Positions 44,158 through 55,591 of a stretch of DNA of 64,000 nt are shown here, one piece after another. The notes below the pieces were generated by a model. It saw nothing but the letters and a program-made list of their open reading frames with translations. It was not told where the DNA came from and did not search any database. Location of the stretch: positions 62,001 to 126,000 of the forward strand of contig JAGYXB010001073.1 of the NCBI GenBank assembly GCA_022495005.1, given 5' to 3'. Both the position numbers and the translations under genes were made by a program. Positions within the stretch are counted from its first letter, which is position 1, and each line of letters starts with the position of its first letter. The DNA comes from Rhyacophila brunnea (Eukaryota; Arthropoda; Insecta; Trichoptera; Rhyacophilidae).

Positions 44158-46004
44158 TCTCTATATATATAAAAATCTCGTGTCACAATGTTTGTGGTTA
44201 AACTCCTCCGAAATGGCTCGACCGATTTTTATGAATTTTTTTATGTATATTTGTTAGGTATGAGAATAGGTCAACAAGTATATTTCATACCGCTAGATGA
44301 TTAGGGTATTTCTATCCAGAAAAATTTTCTTTTATTTTTTTGACAATTTTTTTTTTTGTATTTTTTTTATTATTTAGCATAAAAAATATCTATAACCCCA
44401 AATTTTCACCCTCCTACCCCTACCCTCCCATTTTTTAATCGCGATTTTATTATTTTTCTACGAACAAATTTAATCGTCGTCAAACAGAACGAAATTATTT
44501 ATGTTGTTGAATGACAGATGGCGCTACGTCCGAGAAGAATTCAAGAGAAGCGTCGCGTCATTTTGACATTTCATTCGGCATACCACAACGCAGTGCGATT
44601 TATTTTATTTATCTATTTTTATGTGCGTGTATTACAGTGCACAATGTCAGCAAGACGCAAGGGGTGCCATTTGGGCCGTAGAACGAATAAAGCAACAAAC
44701 ATGCAAAATAGTAGAGCAGAAAGAACAGACGAACAAATCAAACAAGATAACAAAAACGTGCCCGTAAGCATGTCGCAATTGCGTGCATCTCAATCACAAG
44801 AGGCACGAGCTGAACAAAATCAACAACGACAATTGGAACGGAGCCAAGCGCGCCGGTTCGTAGTTAACACGCAGAGCAAATGACCGACAACGCCAACAAG
44901 TACATCGAACATTTACATCCGCTTTGTTCCTTCGTCTCGCATTCGAGTACGAGCCAGATATTGAATATTCCGCTCATCCAAAAGTGCTGATTGGTGCTAT
45001 GGACAAAGAATGTCCCCATTGTCATGCGCTCAAATTCAAACATGAGTCAGCCGGGATGTGTTGCGCATCAGGAAAAGTGCAACTACCAGAAATTGAGATA
45101 CCACCAGAACCATTGAACGGCTTGCTCATCGGCACGGTTCTAGATTCAAACCTGTTCCTGAAGTCCATTCGCACATTCAATTCATGCTTCCAAATGACTT
45201 CGTTCGGAGCAACAGAAATAGTTCCCAATACTGCGGCAAATGGTCAACAATTCCATTCTACGTTCAAAATCAAAGGCCAAGTATACCACAAAGTAGGCTC
45301 ATTGCTGCCAATGCCAAACGAACCACATAATTTTTACAAATCTACTTCATGGGCGCGCGGTGAGGACATCAATCATGTGGATGCACGTTGCGGCTACAAT
45401 AGCCTCAATTCGCCTAATGCCAGGCGCATCGTCGGCGAACTGGACGCCCTGTTGAATGAGCACAATGAATTATTGAAATACTTCAAAGCACACATGCACG
45501 AATTGCAAAGTGACAATCACGCTATTGTCATCAATCCTGATAAAACACCAGCTGGAGAGCACGTACGTCGATTCAATGCGACTGTTGTTGACGACATTGC
45601 TGGAATCATGGTTGGCGACCGCACATCGACGCGAGAAATCGTGATTCGAAGAAGAAACAATAATCTGGAGTTCATCGCTGACACACACCGTTCATAGGAC
45701 GCTCTCCAATATCCGCTAATTTTCTGGAAGGGACAAGACGGATATTGCATAAACATTAAACAACGAGATCCTGTCACAGATAATTCATTCATTATGAACA
45801 TCATTACTCATTTTGAATTGAGATAATGAATGGTTGGTGTTTTTTTGTTTTTATCGGCGGTCATCGTCTACAGCGCTCCATTCCTCTTTCTGTCATAGAT
45901 CCCATTTCATCACATTACGATACATTCGTTATTTTTTATTTAACAACCAAAATATTCACTAGAAATAATTTATATGGCAGAACAACGTTTGCCGGGTCAG
46001 CTAG
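44158..46004 (+). mobile_element. Helitron, internally deleted, copy 1
   Basis: Starts TCTCTATATATATAAAAATC after host A and ends GGGTCAGCTAG before host T, the A^T insertion and TC...CTRR ends of Helitrons. A short stem GGCA(G)AAC...GTTTGCC lies just before the 3' end. 1847 bp, inside ZF-C intron 1. Confidence 0.9.
44644..45826 (+). pseudogene. Helitron N-terminal ORF, broken
   Basis: Begins MSARRKGCHLGRRTNKA; breaks at a stop at 44881 and resumes in another frame as FLRLAFEYEPDIEYSAHP, then MDKECPHCHALKFKHES, CFQMTSFGATEI and HAIVINPDKTPAGEHVRRF to a stop at 45697. The frame continues past it (DALQYPLIFWKGQDGY, IKQRDPVT). This is the N-terminal part of Helitron proteins. The HUH nuclease and helicase regions that should follow are absent, so the copy is non-autonomous. 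Confidence 0.85.
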
Positions 46005-46132
46005 TATAATTTTAAAATCCTTATCATATTGCAATAATTTGAAGCGACCAACGAAATATCTGCACGAAAAAATAAATGAATATCGTTTTGAGGTTATGTT
46101 AGCAATTTTACAGTCGAGGGAAAGTGGTTTAA

Positions 46133-46498
46133 GAGTCAATGACATTGAGCTACTTTACGAGCTGCTAGTTCGCAAATTTACAATCTGCCTGTAAAGTCAC
46201 CCAGCGTCATCATTGAACAAGCTATCAAGCAGAATGTAAACAATCTACCGAGAAAAGTTGAAAGCCGCTTTACACGCTACACGCCGGCGTGTGGGCTTAC
46301 TGCGTCTGCGCAGTAGAGCGTAGTAATGACCTCTCGGTAAAAAAAAACGAACTACGTTCTGTCAAAATAGTCGCTGGCATGTTGGCTTCTCAGCGAATGA
46401 AAAGTTTTGTATGTCATCATCACAATCGAAATAGCTGAATCGCCCGCTTTTAAATTCGCCAACAAACAGCTCGTAAAGTAGCTCAATGTAATTGACGC
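46133..46498. mobile_element. TTAA MITE family 1, copy 3
   Basis: TTAA at 46129-46132 and a mutated ATTA at 46499-46502. Same ends and GC-rich core ('cgctacacgccggcgtgtgg') as the copies at 27717 and 30153. Confidence 0.8.
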
Positions 46499-47330
46499 AT
46501 TACATGCCGAGTGAAAACAGTTTTGAGACTTTTTGAAACATGTATGGTCCTATAACCTCAGCTATCATATAAAAATGTTTCATAGCTGTATAAAAACTTG
46601 TTTTCAAACATTTGTCAAAAATGCAATATTTATGCGATACATTTATACAGTTGCCCACATTTTGTATTCCATCTGGGATGGACAACATGTGCATATGAGC
46701 TGACAAACACGGGTCTGCGACATGATTGCAAGAGAGAATGAGCCGGCTCGCACATAACAACTCGCCTCGTGTGCTTGACAGCCATAAATCAAAACTTCCG
46801 AGACCGGCTGGTTAGTGTTGCATGACACAACTCGCACATCTATCTAGCGACAGTCGCACGTAGCCTTCGATACGTATTGATATTTCAATGCAGTGATCGA
46901 CGAGCCGGTATAGGAATGACCAATTCGTAGGTGTTTCTTTGTGACTTCGACCTCTGAATCGGAGCCCGAGAAGGATGCAACATGTCGAATGCAACTGCCA
47001 GATGTTTTTTTTTCAGATGAAACAGTTGCATTCGATCAATCTGCTAAGCTCCATCTGGCAACGGTTGTTATGTTGTTTCGTTAAATAACGATGACGTCAC
47101 ATCGACGTATTCGACACGTTTTTAGGCGAGACGAGTTCCGATGTGCGAGCCGACATAGATAATTGGCCAGATTAGAAAATATTAATTAATTGTTCAGGCT
47201 ACCAAATCTATCGTTCCAAAAACATTTTAGCAACAAGAATGCCGATGAAAAATAGCATAGAAAAATAAACAGTAAAACGAGATGCGCAGCATAATGAAAT
47301 TCAGAAAATAAGACGTTTTTAAAAGCTAAC
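46499..47330. other. ZF-C intron 1 remainder, no gene
   Basis: GC-richer DNA at 46700-47150 has short inverted blocks ('gcaactgccagatg' and 'catctggcaacgg') suggesting an old MITE. ORFs there lack support. Confidence 0.35.
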
Positions 47331-47471
47331 CTCAAAACCGCGGCTCGTATCTTCGACAGTCTCTTGCTTTATGTAATTGTCTTGATTGTTTGGACAATTC
47401 GTGGGCGCATTTAACAAATGCATCATTTGATCGTTTGAATCGCAATCAACTTGTTCGCGTTTTATATCCAT
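47331..47471 (-). CDS. ZF-C exon 1 (47 codons)
   Basis: ATG at 47471: MDIKREQVDCDSNDQMMHLL ... YIKQETVEDTSRGFE, donor 'gttagc', phase 0. Same length and layout as ZF-D exon 1 with conserved MMHLLN/IMHLLN; both use the unusual GTTAG donor. Contains IKRE and IKQE. Confidence 0.85.
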
Positions 47472-48172
47472 CTTATGTATTTGATGAAATGTTGAAATAG
47501 AACAGATATTACATTATACTGTGCCTTATGACAGCTGTCACTGCCATCTTATTAATTCTTTAGTCCTCTTTAGTCAGCAATGCAGCTATACATTATGGAA
47601 TATCCAGCTGTCGTGACGATAGCCGTTGTACCATAGACAAAGGTAAAGGTAAAATCAACTAATTCCTAAAAAAATTAAAAATAATTACCTATTTAAATTC
47701 GTTCCTACCTAAAAATGTCTAGAATATTTTAATATTATGTTTTTGATAATGTTTTCACCTTTGTTTTTACGTAATTACCTAATATTTTCTAAAGAAAGAA
47801 CACAGAGATGTCAAATATTAATTTACCTATTAATTTTTCGCTGATCGCTAACAAATTTAATACACTTAACCATTTTTTTTATACAGCGAATAATTCACAA
47901 GATTTAAGAATGTAAAATTTTGATAATATTATATTGAACATAGGTAAGTCCCTACATAATTTTTGTAATCAATAGAAAAAATCTTTTTTGAAGACACCCA
48001 GCAGGAATCGTGATACGCGTCCACGCACATCAACCACAATGCTATAATATATAGGTATCCTATCTAATTGCGACAAAATTTAACTTAGGTATAATAATGT
48101 ATTCGCTGTAGCGCTCTCAGGTGATTTGAAAAAATATGTAGGTAAGTTTAATAATTACGCTGTTTTGGTTAA
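47472..48172. other. ZF-C upstream flank with SINE-D
   Basis: Should hold the ZF-C promoter (not identifiable by eye). A SINE-D body is at about 47870-48090 ('cacaagatttaagaatgtaa'). Confidence 0.4.
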
Positions 48173-48506
48173 GACGGTACCTACTTCACTGAAACGGCAA
48201 ATAATTGTCATTTTTGTCATGCAAAGTCGAGCTCTGAACACGTCAACTTGTTTTGTGATAGCGACGGGGGAATTAATTCTTAAATCGTGTAAAGATGACT
48301 AAAAAACGTCACCCATTTACTTGAAAAAGAAAACATGTCATTGAATATATTATTATTATTAACAATAGAACAATAAACATAACATTAAATGTACGCATGT
48401 TGACTTTTTATGACAAATTATGTTTTGTTCTGCACGCTTCATTTGCACAATCTTCGCGTCGCGTAGTCACGAGCGTTTAAGACCGTTCTCCAGCTGAAGT
48501 ATAGCC
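48173..48506. mobile_element. TTAA MITE family 2, copy 3
   Basis: TTAA at 48169-48172 and 48507-48510. Inverted relative to 30514-30874 ('ctgaaacggcaaataattg' at the left, 'agctgaagtatagcc' at the right). Confidence 0.85.
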
Positions 48507-48510
48507 TTAA

Positions 48511-49229
48511 TTGTTCAACAATTATTAATAGTCGATCGATTTTTTAATGTTTTTCAAAATAATCATATCTGTAAAAAAAATTACATATTGTCATGAGATT
48601 AGACCAGTAGAGTGTCATTTTCAAAACAGTTTGTAGTCAGTACCTACCAAAGTAATGTTTTTATCTTTGAGCTTAACCGAATAAAACAGTCAAGCCACAT
48701 TACCTACTTATTGATAAATTAAAATAAGTACTTTACCTATTATTATATAGGTACCTACTGACAAATTACTTTATGCTATCATGATTATTGTGTTCCAAGA
48801 CAGCATCGCATTATGGTAGGTAATAAAAAATTTCGACATTTTAGTTTTAATACCTACTTTTAACACTCCCGTTGCCGTGAAGATCTCGCAGGTTCTTTAG
48901 GTCCTTAAATCATAGATACTCATTTATTATTATGTATAGAAAAATCTACTTTTAGCTATTTGTAGATAAATAAATTGCTTATGCATAAATATAAAAATGT
49001 ATAAGTAGTTAAATTGAATGTTTTCTATGTAAAATTAATAAAATTTTGAAAGTCTGATCGATGTTTTGATAAGACAGTGATAGGGCAGGGCTAGGTATGT
49101 AGAAAGATATAAGTACGTTAGAGAAACCCACATAACAGTTTTGTAAAGTGAGACATTATTATAAAAGAACAGCAAGAACAATTTATGTGTTTGTTCAATT
49201 TATGTACCTTCTCTTCTTGGTCGTGCACT
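48511..49229. other. No recognised feature
   Basis: AT-rich spacer, nothing supportable. Confidence 0.35.
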
Positions 49230-49670
49230 CATGGCTGAGGATCGTGACTACATTTAAATTTCGCCATCCTTTGAACGATCAAGACTTTCCATCCTTCTCG
49301 ATCTTCCGCTTCTCTCAGAGCAGAATGGATGGTGCCCCGAGTCAACTCTCTCACTCGGTCGCTTCATCGCGCAGACGCTATTCCTCTGCTTCGCCTTCCC
49401 TGGAGGCTACCCTAAATTACCAGTCTCTCCAGCTTGTCCGGTCCGCGCCTGACAATATGTCCAAAAAACTGCAGAATTCTTCTCAGACATATCGTCGAGA
49501 GCCGTTCCTTTATCTTCAGTCTCTGGATGATTGACTGATTCGTCCAGTGCTCCGTCCAAGAAATGCGAAGCATTCGGCGCCAACACCACATCTCAAAGGC
49601 ATCGATTGCCTTCCGTTCCCTTGCCTTCAGGGTCCACGACTCGTCTCCGTATAGAAATATCGAGAACTAT
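49230..49670 (-). pseudogene. LINE reverse transcriptase tail
   Basis: Minus-strand reading: SWTLKARERKAIDAFEMWCW, RRMLRISWTEHWTNQSI, RRILQFFGHIVRRGPDK, stop, SLQGRRSRGIASAR, stop, then HSALREAEDREGWKVL. This is the classic end of a non-LTR RT with at least two stops, 5'-truncated. The plus-strand ORF over it is a shadow. Confidence 0.78.
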
Positions 49671-49937
49671 TGCCAAAGTAGATATACCTGATTAACTACG
49701 TAGGTATGTGGGTAAAATTGCTTTACTCCAATACGGTCCTGTTACCTACAATAAACTATAATCTCAAAGAATAAACTCAGAGGTATGAAGTTAATAAACT
49801 CAAAATACCTGTTTCTGTAGGCCTTTCCTTCTTCGCTTCAGTAGTCATCCTCTTTCTGGCTTCATTTGGATCCAAAACTTTCACCTCTACATCCATTATA
49901 TGAGATACAGTACCTACCTACTCTCTCAGTAATCCGC

Positions 49938-50210
49938 AGTGACGTCCCTAGACAAATTGCCGCCCCTAGGCAGCGCCAAAATGCCGCCCCATTTTTTTAT
50001 CATCCTTTCATGACTCCAATATCTAAGCCATATTGTGTTGCATGGATACATGGGTATAGTGCAAATATATTTGAATAAGTACATTTAAAATTATGTAAGT
50101 ACCTACCTATAATTCAAATAACATTTGAAAATTTGCGCGTGTTATTGCTACTTGCGACAACAGAAGTGAACTAGAAATATGTTGAGATAAGTAGTTTATC
50201 TATGTCAGGG
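49938..50210 (+). repeat. hAT family 2, 5' part
   Basis: Starts CAGTGACGTCCCTAGACAAA and continues with the 'gccgcccctaggcagcgcca' block of family 2; the 3' terminus is missing. Confidence 0.7.
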
Positions 50211-50739
50211 CAAACTAGTAGGGATGGAATGCTTTCATTCATAAAATAAAGAGAGAATACCAAATATCACTTTTTTACACATTTATATTAGCTAAGCAAA
50301 CACTACAAATTGAAGATTGTCATTCCAAACCGGCCTAAGTCTAAAAATGTGATTTTGAGATCATCATATTTTTCTGATTTACAATAATTTACTTTTTAAT
50401 TTTTCGGGACAATAAAATGTTTGATATTTATAATGTTAAAAAGTAGGCAAGTACCTACTTATAGTAAAACTTCGATTCAAAAACTTATTTTTTTTCAAAA
50501 TAGCCCTAGCAACTAAGCACAATAAAGTAAAATTGAGTATCTTTTGTATTTACAATTGTGATTGTGTAATGGAATATGGTCATGGACAGGTCTCTTGGGA
50601 TGACTGATGAATAAAAATAATACTAAATATCTTTCACTTTATTGCATTTTTTTATAAAAACGTACACAATGTAACTTTTACAGCATATTATAGGGATCAT
50701 CATTAAAAAAAATAGTTTACCTGGTGTGAACATGAACTT

Positions 50740-50960
50740 ATTAAACTAGGAAATTCTTTAATAATATTTAAACTCCGTTAGGTTATAAAATATGAATATA
50801 TTGAACATACATAATTTTGAAAAACACTTCTGATAAAATATAATATAACCAATAGAAAAAATCTTTTTTGAAAAATAAGACACCCGGCAGGAATCAAACC
50901 TGCATCTCTTGGGTTTACGCCCTGTGCGCATTTTGTCCAATATGCTACAGGGTGACAGAC
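50740..50960 (-). repeat. SINE-D copy
   Basis: The plus strand shows 'cccggcaggaatcaaacctg' (inverse of a tRNA-like B-box arm), then an anticodon-arm-like 'cttgggtttacgccctgtg' and 'atgctacagggtg'. An AT-rich body precedes it. Confidence 0.6.
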
Positions 50961-51164
50961 TAATTACGACAAATTTTAACTATTAGTCCTTAATACCTGC
51001 TCATCAGCGCTCTTCCAAACCAAGCTACTATTGGCAATCGGCTTTAGTTTATTAAATCAAAGTATGTACCTACTACTTTAATTACTAACCGACGTCATGG
51101 ATTTCTCCAATATTTTATGTTTTAACTTACTCGAACTTGCTAATATTTTTTAAATAACTATTTA

Positions 51165-51330
51165 TTTTATTCAATGAATAATTCACAAGATTCAAGAATG
51201 TACCATTCTAATTATTGAACAAAACACTTCTGAAAAAATATAATATAACCAATAGAAAAAATCATTTTTGAAAAAAGTAAGACACCCGGCAGGAATCGAA
51301 CCTGCATCTCTATAAATATATGTATATTAG
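51165..51330 (-). repeat. SINE-D copy, truncated head
   Basis: Repeats 'aatagaaaaaatcatttttg' and 'cccggcaggaatcgaacctg' seen at 50840-50900; the head stops at 'catctctataaat'. Confidence 0.6.
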
Positions 51331-51682
51331 AAAAAATAGTACGGTTAAGCTATAATAAAAATCGTTAAACCGACACATATTAAGATTATTTTATATTTAA
51401 ACAGGTTTTAAAAAACTAAATACATAGGCAAGTACAGAAAACTACAAATATAATAAGACATACATTGTAGTATTTCACGTATGAACGTATTACATTGATA
51501 CAATATTATGGCCGTTTATAGCGCAGACGTACCAAAAAGAGTTCAACTGCGCATGCGCATTTCCTTTGGCCAATTTAAGTATCAACCGTTACCTTAGTAC
51601 TGCTACTGTACTATCAGATTCCATCAAAACATGAAAACCTCTAATTTTGCACTAAGGCCGGTTTGGAATGTCACTCTTCAAT

Positions 51683-52624
51683 GCTTATCAATAGTTGAGT
51701 ACACTCAGATAGTATTTAATGTAAGTACTTATATTTATAATATTATATATATATAGATATTGGTATTTATTGAGGAAAACAAACAGTTACAATGCTACAA
51801 CGACATATTTGAAAATACAGAACGGCAATTCCGTTACCAGTGAAATTTCCACAGACAGATAGGTAATATGTTATAATGTTACTATGAAGTTAACCTAACA
51901 TAGGATAAATGCAGCTCGTAGGACATACGAATTGAAAAATTAGGACAAATGTGTCGCTAGATTTCAGAATCAGCCAAGTCCATAATAGATGAATCGGAGA
52001 AAAACAGCTTTTTGTTTTTTCAAATACAGTCACAAGGGTGAAAGTTTTTAGAATATTTAAAATTATTAAAATCCACATTTTGATAATGCAGAAATGTTAG
52101 AAAGCAGTAGTTCTTCAGCAATTCATAAAAAAAGTCAAAAATACCTAAAGGTGGACTTGGCTGATTTTGAAATCTAGCGACATAAATAGAGAACTCATTT
52201 GAAAATAGTAAAAATATAATCTATAATATACATAAGTAATAACAATATAAAAAACCTACAAATAGTCGATAAACAAATAAATGAAAATTATACCTTGAAC
52301 AAAATAAATTACCTTCGTTATGCACGTAATGCAAAAAAATCTCAGTAGGTACTAAATATGTTGCCAAACATCACGAGCAATAAGTTCACAAGTTAATTTA
52401 TCTCCGCAAAAATGGTTTCTCATTTCGGCACATATTTATTTTATACAAATGTGTTTTTTAGATCAGTTTATGATCTGCACACAGAATATAACACTAGACA
52501 TATATATAATACTTATTTTTAAACTATTTAAATATGATCCTTATTGATATAAAAACAGAAGCAGGGAATACATATACATACATACATAGCAAGTAATAAA
52601 TTGGTTGTCACAACTAAGAATTCG
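51683..52624. other. No recognised feature
   Basis: AT-rich flank downstream of ZF-D; a 'tatatatatatag' run near 51745. No gene supported. Confidence 0.35.
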
Positions 52625-52768
52625 TTTAAGAGTCTATCTAACTGGAAAATGTACATTTGTAATGACATAATGTACATTATAGGGCTTTTTACCACTATGA
52701 ACCACTTTATGCATTTTAAAGTTATAAGATGTTAAAGTTTTGTAATCAAAAGAATAGCAAGTGAAAGG
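52625..52768 (-). pseudogene. Decayed fingers past the ZF-D stop
   Basis: After the stop, the minus strand continues in frame as PFTCYSFDYKTLTSYNFKMH, then KVVHSGKKPYNVHYV: one finger with its second Cys changed to Phe and the beginning of another lacking Cys. Confidence 0.8.
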
Positions 52769-53754
52769 CTATTCACTACTATGAACCATTTTATGTTTCC
52801 TTAAGCTAGCAGGAAGATTGCATCTATAATCACAAGAGTCGCAAGTGAAAGGTTTTTCACTACTATGAGTCAATTTATGTATTTTTAACCTACTAGATGT
52901 CACAGTTTTATAATCACAAGAATCGCAAGTAAAAGGTTTTTCATCACTATGAACCAATCGATGTCTTTTTAAATGACTAGATGTCACAGTTTTGTAATCA
53001 CATGAATCGCATTGAAAAGACTTTTCACCACTGTGAATCATTTTATGAATTTTTAAGTAACGGGAACTTGCACATTTGTACTCACATGAATCGCAATTAA
53101 AAGGCTTTTCACCACTATGACCCATTTTATGTACTTTTAAGTAACGGGCACTTGCACATTTGTACTCGCAAGAATCGCATTTAAAAGGTTTTTCACCACT
53201 ATGAACAATTTTATGAATCCTTAAGTTAGCGGAATAATTACATTTGTAATCACATAAGTCGCATTGAAAAGGCTTTTGACCACTATGAACCAATCTATGT
53301 ATTTTTAAGTTACTAGATGATGCAGTTTTGTAATCACAAGAATCGCAAGAAAAAGCTTTTTCTTCACTATGAATCAATATATGTCTTTTTAAATGGCTAT
53401 ATGTGACAGTTTTGTAATCACATGAAACGCATTTTAAAGACTGTTCACCACTGTGAATCACTTTATGTGTTTTTAAGTAACGGAACCTTGCACATTTATA
53501 ATCACAAGAATCGCATTTGAAAGGCTTTTCACCACTGTGAACCATTTTATGACTTTTCAAGTAACTGGAACTTACACATGTGTACTCACAAGAATCACAT
53601 TTAAAAGGTTTTTCACCACTATGAATCATTTTATGAACATTCAAATTACCAGATGTCACAGTTTTGTAATCACAAGAATCGCATTTGAAAGTTTTTTCAC
53701 CACTATGCACCATTCGTGTTCTTTTCAAGCTACTTGTACGACTTAATTTAGTTA
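52769..53754 (-). CDS. ZF-D terminal exon, 3' part: 11 fingers
   Basis: Fully open segment after the mariner. A partial finger end (SLKRTRMVHSGEK) and 11 regular C2H2 fingers (CDSCDYKTVTSGNLNVH to CDSCDYRCNLPASLRKH). Finger types DYKTVT and EYKCASxRYLK alternate. The stop is GAA-TAG where paralogues have the Glu-Lys of the linker; relics of further fingers follow. On the genomic sequence this part is cut off from its 5' half by the mariner. Without the element and one TA the frame joins perfectly to 55057-55423. Whether the locus is still expressed is unknown. Confidence 0.85.
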
Positions 53755-55054
53755 CGAGGGTGGGTCAATAAGTCCTTAGAAAAGCCGACAGGTGGCGCGA
53801 CTAGTACTGTAAGCGGTTTGTTTTCATGCAGCGGCACTACCGATTCAGTATGCTGCGAAGTTTCAATCAGATTGGTCGGGTTGTTGTGTGTTTCTCGTAC
53901 ATTTAAAAAAATTGCTTGTGGAAAATGGAAAAATGGAAAATGGAGAAAATTGAGTTTAGAGCTGTTATTAAACATTTTAATATAAAGGGTTAACAGCAAA
54001 GGAAATAAAAAATGAGTTGGATTTAGTTCACGGCATATCTGCTCCTTCACTTGCAACTATTTATAACTGGTTAAATGAATTTAAACGTGGTCATACATCA
54101 ACAAAGGATGAACCACGCTCAGGACGTCCTGTAGAGGTGACTACACCGGAAATGATCAATAAAATCCACGATATGGTGTTAAGTGACCGAAGATTAAAGT
54201 TGAGTGAGATAATTGAGGTTACAGGAATCTCAAAAGGTAGCGTCATTTCTATTTTACATGACAAATTGGGCATGAAAAAAATTTCTGCAAGATGGGTGCC
54301 GCGTTTGCTCACAGTCGACAATAAACGCAATAGGGTGGTGGCCTCTAAAGCCCTGTTGTCGCTCATGCAACGCAATCCGGATAAATTTTTTCGTCGCTTT
54401 GTGACTGTAGATGAAACGTGGATACACCACTATACTCCCGAGACGAAAGAACAGTCAAAGCAGTGGATTGCGAAAGGCGAACCATGTCCAAAGAAGGCGA
54501 AAACCGTAAAATCAGCTGGTAAGGTTATGGCTACTGTATTTTTGGGATGCACGTGAAATTATTTTCGTTGACTATTTGGAAAAAGGAAAAACAATAACAG
54601 GGGATTATTATGCATCTTTATTGGACCAGCTAAAAAACAAAATTGAAGAAAAACGGCCTCATTTAAACAGGAAAAAAATCCTCTTTCATCAGGACAATGC
54701 CCGTGTTCACACATGTTTACGATCAATGGCTAGAATTGAAGAATTGAAGTTCAAATTGATCGACCACCCACCGTATTCGCCAGATTTAGCCCCCAGTGAC
54801 TTTTTCCTTTTCCCAAACTTAAAAAAATGGCTAAGTGGACAACGTTTTTTTTCAAATGAAGAAGTCATCGATCGGACAAATGCTTATTTTGAGGACCTTC
54901 CGAAAACTTATTTTCTGACGGTTTAAAAAAAATTGAGAAACGTCTAACCAAGTGTATTGAGCTCCAAGGAGATTATGTTGAGAAATAAAAAAAAAAATAC
55001 AAAAATAAAAACTGTTTTAATGCTTTTTTCTAAGGAATTATTGACCCACCCTCG
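53755..55054 (+). mobile_element. mariner element inside ZF-D
   Basis: 1300 bp bounded by inverted repeats of about 28 bp, CGAGGGTGGGTCAATAAGTC and CGAGGGTGGGTCAATAATTC (inverted), which differ at one base. A TA duplication is at 53753-53754 and 55055-55056. Encodes one transposase, opposite to ZF-D. Size and ends are standard for mariner. Confidence 0.95.
53940..54988 (+). pseudogene. mariner transposase with three 1-base indels
   Basis: About 348 codons if read across the breaks. An earlier in-frame ATG exists at 53925. N-terminal HTH part: IEFRAVIKHF, then YNWLNEFKRGHTSTKDEPRS. Catalytic residues are present: Asp in VTVDETWIHHY, Asp in HQDNARVH, and Asp in YSPDLAPSDF, with 34 residues between the second and third (D,D34D). 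The frame breaks near 53989, in the T run near 54540, and in the T run near 54913; each needs one base. No other stop is seen. All three lie at or beside short homopolymers, so sequence error is as likely as decay. Confidence 0.88.
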
Positions 55055-55056
55055 TA

Positions 55057-55423
55057 TATTACATTTGTTATCGTTGATTTTACATTTACTTTTATCATTA
55101 CCATGTGAAGAATTGTCATGCAAATTCTTGTGGTTCAATAGATTACGTTCAGAATCGAAATAAGCAAAACACACACCGCATACATAATTCTTTTTATGAA
55201 ATAAAGATCTATTTAACACCAGACAGACTTCTTTATCAGTTGCGATAGTAATTTCCTTTTTGATTTCTATGAATGGCATAGCGGACTGAATCTCATACAT
55301 GTCAGGTTGTCTATTCTGAGATTGATGCAATTTTATTTCCCCGGTGATATCTACAGATAATTTATTATTTTGAATGCCAATTGAATCAATGTCTTTTTCG
55401 TGTTTCAAGATCAATGGTGTCTC
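55057..55423 (-). CDS. ZF-D terminal exon, 5' part
   Basis: Acceptor 'ttaattttcag'; begins ETPLILKHEKDIDSIG, then MPFIEIKKEITIATDKEVCL and the divergent first finger CGVCFAYFDSERNLLNH. It ends CKINDNKCNI at the mariner. As assembled, translation runs on into the element and stops about 40 codons later (near 54944), giving a protein without regular fingers. Confidence 0.85.
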
Positions 55424-55591
55424 CTGAAAATTAAAATTAATATAAGTGGTAAATGAAAAGTTAAAACTGCTTAAGTTAATAGAAAAGAATTCGCAACAGT
55501 TAGACCAATAATGAATTCCATTGTAATGGAAAAATCTGATAATATCACAATTAATAATAATTGTCATATTTTGAATTCATTAGTTGTCTAA

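Larger units (their letters stand above)
50309..51682. mobile_element. 1374-bp TIR-bounded segment carrying SINEs
   Basis: The left end 'cattccaaaccggcctaagt', preceded by ATTGAAGA, is repeated inverted at the right ('actaaggccggtttggaatg' ... TCTTCAAT), about 32 bp in all. Two SINE-D copies lie inside. No transposase is seen; no clear target duplication. Confidence 0.6.

Noticed and set aside
45022..45804. Minus-strand ORFs over the Helitron.
   Set aside because: Shadows of the plus-strand Helitron N-terminal frame, which matches the family.
49148..49534. 128-codon plus-strand ORF.
   Set aside because: Antisense to a recognisable LINE reverse transcriptase tail.
53537..53746. Plus-strand ORF over ZF-D fingers.
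   Set aside because: Antisense shadow of the finger array.
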